From CAMYLY01 sp036397755 (GTDB lineage: Bacteria; Gemmatimonadota; Gemmatimonadetes; Gemmatimonadales; GWC2-71-9), in contig DASWII010000061.1 of assembly GCA_036397755.1 (NCBI GenBank), positions 1 to 64,000 on the forward strand: 64,000 bases of DNA, in the 5' to 3' direction. Position numbers and translations under genes: made by a program. Positions 18,188 to 29,825 of this stretch are shown here, in pieces (position 1 is the first letter of the stretch; each line of letters opens with the position of its first letter). A model generated the notes under the pieces. The model saw only the letters and a list, made by a program, of their open reading frames with translations, was not told the origin of the DNA and did not search any database.

Positions 18188-20712
18188 GGCTCGTGCTCCC
18201 ACAGCATGAGCTCGGTCACTCCGGTAAACGTCGGCGGGGCGTGCTCGAACGTCACACGGATCCGGTCGGTCGTCTGGGGGGCGATCCGGACGCGGTTCAT
18301 GGCCTGTCCGGTGGGGGACTTGGGGAGGCGACCCATTTCTGTGACCGCGACCCATCGGTCGCCATCCCACCATTCGATGACGAACGATCGAGGCGCCGCG
18401 ATTCCCCGCCCATCGGCGTAGAGGTAAAGGTCGACGAGCTCGATCGTCTTTGGCGCGCCGAGGTCGACCGTGATCCAGTCGCGCGCGTTGGGGGACTCAT
18501 AGGCGGTCCATCGGTTGCGGGAATAGCGCGTGAACGCCACTTGCATGTCGTTGAGGTGCGTGACACTGTCTCCTGACCACGTGTACGACGCAGCGGTGCG
18601 GACCCCGGGGCCGAACGCCACGTTCCCGGCTTGCCATCCGCCGGATGCCACCGGCAGCTCGGCGACTCCCCACGCCTCGAACTCGCTCAGGCCCGACGAG
18701 GCCCCCGGTTGATGCGTCATCATCAGCCGGACGCGGGTGGTGGTGATCTCACCGAACCGGATGACGTTGGCGCGGCGACCGGTGGGAGCGGCAGGGGTAC
18801 GGCGCTGATCCGGAACAGGTTGCCAGGACCGCCCATCCCAGGATTCGAGCGCGTAGGCCGCCGGCGCGCGCACGGTGGCGTCGTCGTCGTAGAAGTACGC
18901 CCGCACCTCCGAAATCGGTCGTGGGGCGCCGAAATCCGTGGCGAGCCAATCCGTTGCGCTCCCCGACCCGGCCGCAGTCCAACGGTTGGGGGGCGAGGCG
19001 TGATACCAGTAGTTCCCGTCGACCGCGTAGTGCGGTGGGGTGGACGGATCGCTGTACGAGGCGGTAACCAGGGGATACGCGCTGCCCCCGTTGTTGACGG
19101 CGAAGTTGCTCAGCCTCGCGGCGGGCGTCGGCGCCGCGGGCGCGCCTATCGGCGCCACGATCCGTTGCAGGCCGGGTGCGCGGGCGATCGTCCGACCGTT
19201 CACGACGATCGAGAGGCCCGCTCCGCGTCGATATCGGCGGCCGTTCCGGTCCCACAGGATGGACAGCCGGTGGCCGTGATACGCAACGTCGTCCAGCGCG
19301 AAGTAATCCCAGTCATCGGGCACGAGCGGGTGCACTTCGACCGAATCGTCGGCGCGCGGGCGGAGGCCGACCAGACCAGTGATGATCAGATCCACGTACC
19401 CTGAGTGGAAGTAGTGCTCGCTGTGGTACACCGTGTTGTGCCCGTCCCACGAACCGTCGTCGGGGTTGGCGGCTTCCGCGATGTAGGGTCTGCCGTCCTG
19501 GCGTTGATTGAGCGTGTACATGCGGAGCAGTCGGACGTAGTCATCCTTGGCGATCACCGACTGCGTGTAGTTGTTGAGGAGGTTCGCCAACGCCACCAGG
19601 GTCTGCGTCGTGGCATAGGGCCACTGGTTGCCGCTCCAGACGCAACAGCGCGGTGAGATGAAAAACTGGGGGTCGTGACGCTCCACCGTGGTGGGGCCGA
19701 ACGGAGCCAGGAACCGCTCCGGATCCATGAGGAACCGCCACGCGGACTCGTACCCCGGATCCGGCAGGTTGAACTGCCAGGGCACGTAGCCGATCAGTTC
19801 GCGGCCGTACGGGCTGCCGGCGTGGATGCCGGTCTCGTAGGTCAGGCTCTTCGCCCGGATGCCGTTGATTTCGTCGCGCGCGAACTGGTGAAAGAAGAAC
19901 TCGCGCTCCGGGTCCCACAGCTCTTGCTGGACACGATGCTTGAGTTGTGCGGCCCGCGCCGCGAAGTCGTCCGCCGTGACGTCGTCGCCCAGCAGGCGGG
20001 CCGCATTGGCGATGGCGAGCGCGTCGGCATAGAGGTAGCTGTTCAGGGTCGGGCGGTACCCCTCGGCCCCGCTGAACGTGTCCTCGGTGAGCCGGCTGTT
20101 GATGTTGGTCTCCATGCCGTCGTGCATGCCATCCCACCGAAACATCCGATGCTCAGCATCCCAGTGCTCGTCGATCCAGCCTTGGTACTGCCGCTGCATG
20201 TGCGGCAGAACGGTGCCCAGCAGGCGTCGGTCTCCCGAGACCAGATAGGTGGCCCACATGGCGTCGCCGTACCAGTTGCTGTAACTGCGCGGTGCTGCCC
20301 CCGGCGTCTCGAACCAGTAGCGTGCAAAGTCCTCGATGACGCGTGGGTTCTTGAGCCAGCGGACCTCGTAGAACTGATGGCCGAGCGGGCAGCTGATGCC
20401 GCCGTAGGCGCCGGACCAGAACGGTCGATCGATGAACTCCGTGAAGGTGTAACCTGTTGCCGGAGATCCGTACGTCAGGTGCTTCGTCACGATCTCCCAA
20501 CGGTAGTAGTAGGTCGCGTCGATGTCGGGGTCGGGAGACTCGAAGAAGGGTATGTTGGCTTCGTACCAGTCCCAGTCGCGATTGTCCCACCACGATTGAC
20601 GCTCGAGGACCTCGCGCTTGTCGAGGATCGGAGCGCCGCCGCACCCCTCCACGCCAAGCACACAGGCGAGAACGGCCGAGGCCCACACGGTCCGGATCCC
20701 TCGCAGGTTCAC
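18184..20712 (-). CDS. MGH1-like six-hairpin glycosidase lipoprotein with two F5/8 type C domains
   Basis: An 842-residue protein with lipobox ACVLGVEGC. Residues ~45-550 form an (alpha/alpha)6 glycosidase of the MGH1/GH63-like type (WYGDAMWATYLVSGDRRLL, GMHDGMETNINSRL, EGYRPTLNSYLYADALAIANAA). The C-terminal ~270 residues hold two discoidin-like (F5/8 type C, CBM32-like) modules, seen as HYAVDGNYWYH...RWTAAGSG...WLATDFGAPRPISEV and its second copy WITVDLGAPKTIELV. The substrate is probably a glycan that the discoidin domains bind. The start is the second of two adjacent GTG codons, 6 bases after GAGGAG; 20715 is the alternative. It is divergent from a second glycosidase. Confidence 0.85.
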   Translation of the reverse strand: MNLRGIRTVWASAVLACVLGVEGCGGAPILDKREVLERQSWWDNRDWDWYEANIPFFESPDPDIDATYYYRWEIVTKHLTYGSPATGYTFTEFIDRPFWSGAYGGISCPLGHQFYEVRWLKNPRVIEDFARYWFETPGAAPRSYSNWYGDAMWATYLVSGDRRLLGTVLPHMQRQYQGWIDEHWDAEHRMFRWDGMHDGMETNINSRLTEDTFSGAEGYRPTLNSYLYADALAIANAARLLGDDVTADDFAARAAQLKHRVQQELWDPEREFFFHQFARDEINGIRAKSLTYETGIHAGSPYGRELIGYVPWQFNLPDPGYESAWRFLMDPERFLAPFGPTTVERHDPQFFISPRCCVWSGNQWPYATTQTLVALANLLNNYTQSVIAKDDYVRLLRMYTLNQRQDGRPYIAEAANPDDGSWDGHNTVYHSEHYFHSGYVDLIITGLVGLRPRADDSVEVHPLVPDDWDYFALDDVAYHGHRLSILWDRNGRRYRRGAGLSIVVNGRTIARAPGLQRIVAPIGAPAAPTPAARLSNFAVNNGGSAYPLVTASYSDPSTPPHYAVDGNYWYHASPPNRWTAAGSGSATDWLATDFGAPRPISEVRAYFYDDDATVRAPAAYALESWDGRSWQPVPDQRRTPAAPTGRRANVIRFGEITTTRVRLMMTHQPGASSGLSEFEAWGVAELPVASGGWQAGNVAFGPGVRTAASYTWSGDSVTHLNDMQVAFTRYSRNRWTAYESPNARDWITVDLGAPKTIELVDLYLYADGRGIAAPRSFVIEWWDGDRWVAVTEMGRLPKSPTGQAMNRVRIAPQTTDRIRVTFEHAPPTFTGVTELMLWEHEP

Positions 20713-20785
20713 CACGGGCTCCTCACGGTCGCTGGACGCCCCGGGTGGAGAGGCGGATATTCCGGGCCATGTCTTGGAGGAAATG

Positions 20786-23338
<2,553 letters not shown>

Positions 23339-23352
23339 GCCGCGATGGGTTG

Positions 23353-25827
23353 ATGGGGTCCTTGCGAGTGCTGCTCACGGCATGCGCGTTGGCGACCATG
23401 CCCGCGGCCGCCCAGGCACAGACCGGTCTCGTGGTGATCACTGAGGGTCCGGGATCGGTACTCCACGGCCTCCAGTGGCCCTACGGCCCTGTGCACGTTG
23501 CCGCGTGGGAGTCAGGGGGGCGGGCGGCGATCGATTCGCTCGTGCGATTCTGGAGCCGACAGAGGACCTCGGCGGTGATCGTGGTTCCCGTCACCTCCCG
23601 GGCCGACTCGGACCTGAACACGCGACTCGCGTTCTCGGGTCGCGTGTTCGTCACGAGCGTGGTGGTGCGAGAGACTCGTGGGACGGATGACATGGCTCGC
23701 AGGGTGGAGACCGCCGCGGCGGAAGGCTTGGCGGCACTGGTCGCCACCGGTGGGAGGGTGGAATCCGGGGCGGCCCAGCAGCTCGACGCGCTCAACGTGA
23801 CCGCCACCCGCCTGCCGCGGGATGGATTCACCACGCCGCTGTCGGTGACGACGTTCGGGAAAGTCCGGCTGCAGGAGCGTACGCCGAACGGTGTCACCGA
23901 TCTCTTTCGTGACGAGCCGGGGCTGGACATCGTCGGTGTGGGTGTGAGCCAACCACGCCCGATCATCCGCGGGCTCGAGGGCCAGCGCATTCTGCTGCTA
24001 GAGGACGGCGTGCGCTTGGGCAACTCGCGGCGCGAGAAGGACCGCGGCGAGCTACCCGGACTCGTGGACGTTTCCAGCGTCGAACGGGTGGAAATCGTCC
24101 GAGGCGCATCGTCGATTCTGTACGGCTCGGATGCCATCGGCGGCGTTGTGAACCTCCACACTGGACGTCCGCGGTGGGCGACCTCGGCGGTGTTGGGCGT
24201 GCGCGGGAGGCTGGCGTATCGCTTCAGCACGGTGGACCGTCAACACCGCGCCACGGGCTCCCTAACCGTTGCTGGTGGCCCCATCGCGGCCCGCGTATCG
24301 GGGGCATACCGTCGCGCGGAACCGTACTCCGCTCCTGCCGGCCGCTATGGGAACGTGACGCTCCAGGGTTCTACGCGCGTGGAGGATTCCGGTGTGCGGG
24401 ACGTCAGCGTGGGTGGATTCCTCGGAGTTCGCCTGGCCACCGGCCACGAGGCGTACGCGCGCTACGAACGGTACGGCCAGCGCGACGCGGGGTTCGGGTT
24501 CGTGGAGCCCGAGGTGTTGGGAGGGGGTGAGATCGCTCGTCTACAGCTACTGTTTCCCCAGCACGATTTTCACAAGGTCGTATTGGGGTATGATGGGACC
24601 AGCGTCCGTCTCCCGGTGGCCGACGTCCTCTCCGTCGTCACATACGCGCAGAGCAACGCGCGCGATTTCGTCACCAACCTGTTCAGCCCCATCGGCGACA
24701 CGGCAAGCGTCTCAGTCGAGACCGTGAGTTTCACCGATCTCGATACCTACGGGATGCGGCTGGACGCGAGCCGATTCCTCGGTGGCCGGCACACGCTGAC
24801 GTACGGCATGGATTTCTTCCGGGATCGGTCGGAGAACACGGATACGAGCACCACGGTGATCGAGGGTCTGGGGCCCACCACCGTGTCAGGCCGCGGAGCG
24901 CCGCGCGTGCCGTTCGCGAGTTACCTGAGCCTTGGCGTGTTCGCGCAGGCCGATGTGATGGTGCTGTCCCGCCTGAATGCCGTATTCGGCCTGCGCTACC
25001 AGTTCGTCAACGCCATGACCGACAGTACGCCCGGACTCTCGGAGCCGCTGGTGCGCTCGAGTAACAAGACGGTTGTCGGCGCGGCGAACGTCCGGTTCGC
25101 TGTAACCGATCACGTGGCGCTCGTCGCGTCGGCCGGGCGCGGATTCCGATCACCGAATTTGGTGGAGCGGTTCTTCAACGGCCCGTCGCCGGAAGGGAGG
25201 GGGTTCTGGATTCCCAACTTACAGCTCAAACCGGAGCGGAGTTGGAACCTCGAAGCTGGGGTGAAGGTGCGCTCGCGCCTGGCGCATGCGACGGCGTTCG
25301 TGTTTCAGAACACGATTCGGGACGGCATCGCGGTCGAGCCCACGGGGAACTTCGTCGGACGCTCCGCCGAGTACCAGAACGTCAACGTCGACGAGATTCG
25401 CTTCCGCGGTATCGAATTCCTCGGGGGCGTCGTCCTCCGCGGGGCGCTGTCCGTCTCGCTTGGCTTCACGCACTTGTCCACCGCGGATCTCGAGGATTCC
25501 ACCGTCTTCGTCGGTGAGACCTACCGCAACAAGGTGACCGGCACGTTGCGCTACGATCACCCCGGAGGGCGTTTCTGGGCGGAGTATACCGCGCGCCACA
25601 TGGGGGCCCGAGACAAGGTGGACCTCGGGAGCAGTGTGGTGGGCGACGTGATGCCGCCCTTCACGGTCCATCACGTGCGTGCGGGAGCGCGGATCTTCGG
25701 TGCGCATCGCGTGAACCTTGCCGTCGAGAACGTGACCAACACGCTTTACGCCGAGGCTCCGAACGTGGCGTTCTTTCGTCCGGAGCCTCGGCGTAATCTG
25801 ATCGTGAGTTGGGTGTACGAGTTCTGA
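23353..25827 (+). CDS. TonB-dependent outer-membrane receptor with unusual N-terminal extension
   Basis: An 824-residue receptor. The signal peptide ends PAAAQAQ. A probable TonB box (LDALNVTATR) lies near residue 150. The plug domain follows (RPIIRGLEGQRILLLEDGVR, SSVERVEIVRGASSILYGSDAIGGVVNL), then the beta-barrel, ending in the terminal aromatic VSWVYEF. Between the signal peptide and the TonB box lie about 120 residues that match neither a carboxypeptidase-like nor an STN domain known to me. The gene follows a secreted glycosidase by 14 bp, so a saccharide ligand is inferred; the barrel style is also that of metal or cobalamin receptors. A GTG at 23335 overlapping the glycosidase stop is an alternative start. 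Confidence 0.92.
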   Translation: MGSLRVLLTACALATMPAAAQAQTGLVVITEGPGSVLHGLQWPYGPVHVAAWESGGRAAIDSLVRFWSRQRTSAVIVVPVTSRADSDLNTRLAFSGRVFVTSVVVRETRGTDDMARRVETAAAEGLAALVATGGRVESGAAQQLDALNVTATRLPRDGFTTPLSVTTFGKVRLQERTPNGVTDLFRDEPGLDIVGVGVSQPRPIIRGLEGQRILLLEDGVRLGNSRREKDRGELPGLVDVSSVERVEIVRGASSILYGSDAIGGVVNLHTGRPRWATSAVLGVRGRLAYRFSTVDRQHRATGSLTVAGGPIAARVSGAYRRAEPYSAPAGRYGNVTLQGSTRVEDSGVRDVSVGGFLGVRLATGHEAYARYERYGQRDAGFGFVEPEVLGGGEIARLQLLFPQHDFHKVVLGYDGTSVRLPVADVLSVVTYAQSNARDFVTNLFSPIGDTASVSVETVSFTDLDTYGMRLDASRFLGGRHTLTYGMDFFRDRSENTDTSTTVIEGLGPTTVSGRGAPRVPFASYLSLGVFAQADVMVLSRLNAVFGLRYQFVNAMTDSTPGLSEPLVRSSNKTVVGAANVRFAVTDHVALVASAGRGFRSPNLVERFFNGPSPEGRGFWIPNLQLKPERSWNLEAGVKVRSRLAHATAFVFQNTIRDGIAVEPTGNFVGRSAEYQNVNVDEIRFRGIEFLGGVVLRGALSVSLGFTHLSTADLEDSTVFVGETYRNKVTGTLRYDHPGGRFWAEYTARHMGARDKVDLGSSVVGDVMPPFTVHHVRAGARIFGAHRVNLAVENVTNTLYAEAPNVAFFRPEPRRNLIVSWVYEF

Positions 25828-25842
25828 CCTCCGACCGGCCTC

Positions 25843-27027
25843 CTAAAACCGCACGTCCAGCATCGTGTAGAGCCACAGCAGGTTCTGGGTCAGGCGACCG
25901 AGGTCTTCCAGCGCCGGTCCCTGAATCACGTATGACGCACCAACCGTCGCCGTGACGTTGCGACTGTAGGCATAACGGCCTGTGAGGTCGATCTCTTCCC
26001 CAAAACGTGCGGACGAGAGCGTACCGGTCTTGGCTGCCCGGAAGTGGTGCACGTCCAGCGTCACGGTCAGCGGATCGACCGGTGACGTCGCCGCCTTCAG
26101 CGCGATGTCCTGGAGACCGAACCCCCCCGTGTGGGCGGGAATGCTCGTGAACAGGTCGGCAAGCCCGTAGAACTTGTGGTTGGTCGCGAACAAGGTGTTG
26201 AACGCGCTGGTCCGGCCGTCGCCGGGGCTGTCGTCACCCGAGAGATAGTCGTACCACAGAGTGACGGAGCTGGCTCCCAAGTTGGCGCCGAACCGCGCTC
26301 CGAACATGAAGGCGCCGACGTCCACCAGGTTCTCCTTGCCCACCTGATAGGACCCTTCGACCCGGTAGACAAACCGGCCCTGCCCGAAGTACCGGGCACC
26401 GATCGTGCCGCGGCTGGTCCCGGTCCCGCTCGCCACGCGGTCGTACAGGCCGTACACGTCGAGCGTACCGCCGGGCACACCGGCCAATGAGGCGTACACA
26501 CCCGCGAATTCCGCGTCGAGCGCGATGCCAGGATCACTGCCCTCCGCGACCTTGTACCCGACGAGCTCGACGGTGCCGAAGCTGCCGGCGGCGGCCAGGC
26601 GTACTCCGTCGAACGACCGTGCCTGCTGCGTCCAACCGACGGCGCCCACGAGGCGCTCGCCGCCGAAGTTCACCTCCTGCCGGCCGACTCGTGCGGACAA
26701 CCGCACCCCTGCCACTGGGTGCCACAGGTCGACATATCCCTGATGCAGATCGAACCCGTTCGCCTGAAAGTCAGTGAGTGTATTCGTCTCTTCGCCCCAC
26801 AGGCGCACATCCTGAAGCTGCACGAACACCCGGACGTTCCGCTCCAGCGACGCAGTGAGGTCGGCCCGCACCCGCATCGAGGTGAAGGCGTCGGCCTCGC
26901 CGGCCACGGGGTCCCGGAATTCGTAGCGCGGTCGGATCTGGCCGCCGAGTGTGATCTCCTGCGTCGCGGCCGGGATAGAGCCGAACGTCCCCAGAGCCAC
27001 GGTCAACAGCATGAGTCGTCTTGTCAT
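25843..27027 (-). CDS. Alginate-export-family outer-membrane porin
   Basis: A 394-residue protein with a signal peptide (LLTVALGTFGSIPAATQ) and a full-length beta-barrel pattern ending in aromatic MLDVRF. The mature start EITLGGQIRPRYEFRDP and later RLSARVGRQEVNFGGERLVGAVGWTQQARSFDGVRL are typical of the AlgE-like alginate_exp family. Despite the name, many members are general anion or substrate porins next to respiratory genes. It follows the cytochrome cd1 gene by 41 bp, so it may admit nitrite or a related anion. That role is inference. Confidence 0.85.
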   Translation of the reverse strand: MTRRLMLLTVALGTFGSIPAATQEITLGGQIRPRYEFRDPVAGEADAFTSMRVRADLTASLERNVRVFVQLQDVRLWGEETNTLTDFQANGFDLHQGYVDLWHPVAGVRLSARVGRQEVNFGGERLVGAVGWTQQARSFDGVRLAAAGSFGTVELVGYKVAEGSDPGIALDAEFAGVYASLAGVPGGTLDVYGLYDRVASGTGTSRGTIGARYFGQGRFVYRVEGSYQVGKENLVDVGAFMFGARFGANLGASSVTLWYDYLSGDDSPGDGRTSAFNTLFATNHKFYGLADLFTSIPAHTGGFGLQDIALKAATSPVDPLTVTLDVHHFRAAKTGTLSSARFGEEIDLTGRYAYSRNVTATVGASYVIQGPALEDLGRLTQNLLWLYTMLDVRF

Positions 27028-27068
27028 CGCTCCCCCCCCTTCCGGCACTCGCGCGCCGACCCTTCCGG

Positions 27069-29021
27069 CTAGTAGACGTCTCTCGCCGTGTTGTACACGT
27101 TGAATTTCCCGGTGGGAGTGACGAGCCAATCGCCGGTGATCCGCCGCTTCTCCCACAGGGTCTTGTCATCGTAGATGACGAGCTGTCCCTGTTTGTCCCA
27201 TACCGATACCCAGACTTCATCACCCGCGCGGTTGTATTCGAAGTGCACGGCCCGGCCGCGGTCACCGACCGCGAAGCAGCGATCGATCTTGCCGGCCGCC
27301 TTGGAGTACACGCACACGTTGTGCGCCGCCTCGGGGTCATTGTTCAGCGCCATGTCCATCCACACCCACGGCGAATTCGGATGCGTCTTCACGAACAACG
27401 ATCCCGTACCCTCGAATTCCACCTTCCGCACCACCTGCCACGCGTGTTCGGGATGATTGACCGGATCGGCGCCGTACACGGTGAACAGACCCTGGCCGAT
27501 GTGTGTCGTACCATTGACCCAGCCGAACTCCGGGTCCTCCCAGTTGGCGCCGCGCCCCGGGTGCGGCTTGTTGCCGGTCTCGAACTTCGTCACCAGCGTC
27601 TGGTCCCGCACGTCGATGACCACCATCTGGTTCCGCATGTTCGCGGCCACCAGGAAGTAGCGGCCCGTATGGTCCCATCCTCCGTCGTGCAGGAAGCGCT
27701 CGGACGCGATTTTGGAGGTCGTCGGGAACCCGCGTCGTGAGTAGTCGACGATCGCGACGTGCCCGGACTCCTTGAGCGCCAGGACCCAATAGGGCCCGAA
27801 ATGCGACGCGACAATCGCCGCCACCCGTACTTCGTCGAGGGGCTCGTTCGTGTCGTAGGTGCTCCCGCTCACGTCGGTGACGTTCAAGGGTTCGAGCGTG
27901 AGCCCGTCGAAGACGACGTATTGGGACGGCCAATAACAGCCCTCGATCAGGTACCGATCCTCGTAGCCCTCGAACTTGCTGGCGTCGACGCTGCGGGCGT
28001 CGCTGCAGCCCTGGGCCTGGGCGACCAGGGTCGGCGTCTCGGTCCAGAGATCGATCATGGTGACACGGCCGTCGCGTCCGATCGCGTAGAAGTACCGACC
28101 GGTCGACGAGGAGCGCAGGATGTGCACGGCGAACCCCGTCGGGACGATCGCGACCCGCTCGTACGTGTCGCCGTCGATGATCGCGACCTGGCCTGCGTCG
28201 CGCAGGATGATCCCGAAATAGTTCTGCCAGTTCCGCGAAGTCTCCGGAGAGGTGGGACGGTCCGCGACCGGCACGACGAGTTCCCAACTCTCGCGGATCT
28301 CCGCAAGCGGCCTGGCTGGTGCCGCCGGTGGCGGCAGTTGCACGTACCGGGCCATCAAGTCGATTTCTTCTGGTGACAATACGCCTTGACGTCCCCACGG
28401 GGGCATCCCGCCGGGCAGCCCGTTGGTGAGCGTCGCCTTCAGGGCCGCGGTTCCGATCCGGGTCGTGCGTTCCGGTTGAATGTCGGGTCCGGTCGCACCC
28501 GCGCGCAGGGTGCCGTGGCAACCGGCGCAGCGATCGAAGTAGATGCCTCGAGCGCGATCGAAGTCGGCCCCGGCAAGTTCGACCGGTCCGCTTTCGCTTG
28601 CCGCGAGAGTGACGCGCCCCTCGCTGACATCGTTGATGTAGTCCAGGACCGCGTCGATTCCCTCGGCCGAGAGATTGGGCGGAGACATGGGAACGCCGTT
28701 GTATTCGGCGAGCAGCGCGCGACCGATCGAGTCGGTTTGGGCCATCCCGAGCGGATCCTCCATCCAGCGGACCAGCCATTCGCGATCGCGCCGCTGGTGG
28801 ATGTCCTTGAGATCCGGGCCAACCCGCACGCCTTCGCCGATCGAATGACACGCAAAGCACACTCGATCGAAGATCTCCTGTCCTTGGCTGACGGCGGCGA
28901 CTTGCGTTTGGCGGGTGCTGTTCGCGTCACGGTCCGAACTGCATCCTGCGATCACGAGCGTGCATGCCGCGAGCGCGCCCGCGGTTCTGAACCAGAGCCT
29001 TCCTGAGCCGGAATCCAGCAT
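27069..29021 (-). CDS. Cytochrome cd1-type (NirS-like) protein with two cytochrome c domains, lipoprotein
   Basis: A 650-residue protein with lipobox LVIAGC (Cys27). Two haem c sites follow: CFACH (55-59) and CAGCH (165-169), with candidate distal methionines in PMSPP and GGMPPWG. From about residue 240 the sequence tracks NirS across the eight-bladed d1 propeller: RDAGQVAIIDG, FAVHILRSSSTGRYFYAIGRDG, VASHFGPYWVLALKESG (His407), FLHDGGWD (His445), PHPGRGANW, SLFVKTHPNS and the C-terminal TPTGKFNVYNTARDVY. Ordinary NirS has one c domain and is soluble. The expected reaction is nitrite to NO. ATG 29021 has GAGG nine bases upstream; 29036 and 29078 are alternatives. Confidence 0.88.
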   Translation of the reverse strand: MLDSGSGRLWFRTAGALAACTLVIAGCSSDRDANSTRQTQVAAVSQGQEIFDRVCFACHSIGEGVRVGPDLKDIHQRRDREWLVRWMEDPLGMAQTDSIGRALLAEYNGVPMSPPNLSAEGIDAVLDYINDVSEGRVTLAASESGPVELAGADFDRARGIYFDRCAGCHGTLRAGATGPDIQPERTTRIGTAALKATLTNGLPGGMPPWGRQGVLSPEEIDLMARYVQLPPPAAPARPLAEIRESWELVVPVADRPTSPETSRNWQNYFGIILRDAGQVAIIDGDTYERVAIVPTGFAVHILRSSSTGRYFYAIGRDGRVTMIDLWTETPTLVAQAQGCSDARSVDASKFEGYEDRYLIEGCYWPSQYVVFDGLTLEPLNVTDVSGSTYDTNEPLDEVRVAAIVASHFGPYWVLALKESGHVAIVDYSRRGFPTTSKIASERFLHDGGWDHTGRYFLVAANMRNQMVVIDVRDQTLVTKFETGNKPHPGRGANWEDPEFGWVNGTTHIGQGLFTVYGADPVNHPEHAWQVVRKVEFEGTGSLFVKTHPNSPWVWMDMALNNDPEAAHNVCVYSKAAGKIDRCFAVGDRGRAVHFEYNRAGDEVWVSVWDKQGQLVIYDDKTLWEKRRITGDWLVTPTGKFNVYNTARDVY

Positions 29022-29153
29022 GCCAGTTTGCCTCATCTTGGGTGTTGAAGAAGGGTCGCTCGCACGGGGCGACCACAACAGCTCGGAAGATCACGAAACG
29101 TCATTAAGATATGATGAATCGAACTGCAAATCGCTGACCCTCCACCGTTTGAC

Positions 29154-29732
29154 CTACTTCGCGGAGTCAGACCAGATGCGGATTAGGGACAGCCAGTCGG
29201 CGCCCCGACGAGGATCAGGGTCGAACAGCCCGTCGGGGCGCGTGCGGGCCAACCGCTCCGGGAACTCGTGGAGCGCCCATGGGAGAAAGTCATCGAGCGC
29301 CGCGCGCAGCCGGGTCTCGCTCGCCACGTCGAGCCCGCCGAGTACGATTTCGGAGACCCGGCCTGCACGCACCACGAACCGAGTGGTGTCCCGCTCCACG
29401 AGTCCGATACCGAGGATCTGGTGCCACGTACTGGTTTCGGCCAGCCGGCGAAAGGTCACCGTGTCCCCGTGAACCGTCGTCCCCGTCCAGCGCCACTGCG
29501 AGGAAAGCACGGAATCCCACCTGACACGGGCGAGGACTGCTTTGCGCCCGCCGCTGGGCAGGGCCAGCGGGTCGCGCATCACCACGTCCTCCGTGACGAG
29601 ATCGCTCACCGCCCGGAGATCGTAGCGGTTACGAGCCGTGAGGAAGTCGCGCACCACCTTGTCGGCCCCGCGGTCTGCAGCGCAGCCAACGATGCCCAGT
29701 ACCAGTAGGCACGCAGTCAACGAGGGGTTCAC
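29154..29732 (-). CDS. NTF2/SnoaL-like lipoprotein
   Basis: A 192-residue protein with lipobox VLGIVGC. The next segment (VVRDFLTARNRYDLRAVSDLVTEDVVMRDPLAL) is typical of NTF2/SnoaL-like cone folds, which are often used as ligand-binding or small catalytic modules. No catalytic residue can be assigned. The GTG start immediately follows the repeat element at 29733-29825. It precedes the cytochrome cd1 gene on the same strand by about 130 bp. Confidence 0.7.
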   Translation of the reverse strand: MNPSLTACLLVLGIVGCAADRGADKVVRDFLTARNRYDLRAVSDLVTEDVVMRDPLALPSGGRKAVLARVRWDSVLSSQWRWTGTTVHGDTVTFRRLAETSTWHQILGIGLVERDTTRFVVRAGRVSEIVLGGLDVASETRLRAALDDFLPWALHEFPERLARTRPDGLFDPDPRRGADWLSLIRIWSDSAK

Positions 29733-29825
29733 AGAGCGTAAGAGCGTAGGAGCGTAAGAGCGTAAGAGCGTAGGAGGGTAGGTGGTACGTGCCTACCCTC
29801 CTACCCTCCTACGCTCCTACGCTCT
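29733..29825. repeat. GTAAGAGC/GTAGGAGG tandem-repeat element forming a hairpin
   Basis: On the minus (coding) strand the array begins inside the end of the radical SAM gene, whose final codons and TAG are GTAGGAGC-type units. It runs G-rich, crosses a short loop (GCACGTACCA) and returns as C-rich units up to the GTG start of the NTF2-like gene. Units here are GTAAGAGC, GTAGGAGC and GTAGGAGG. Arms GTAGGAGGGTAGG (29770-29782) and CCTACCCTCCTAC (29792-29804) pair perfectly. Confidence 0.85.
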
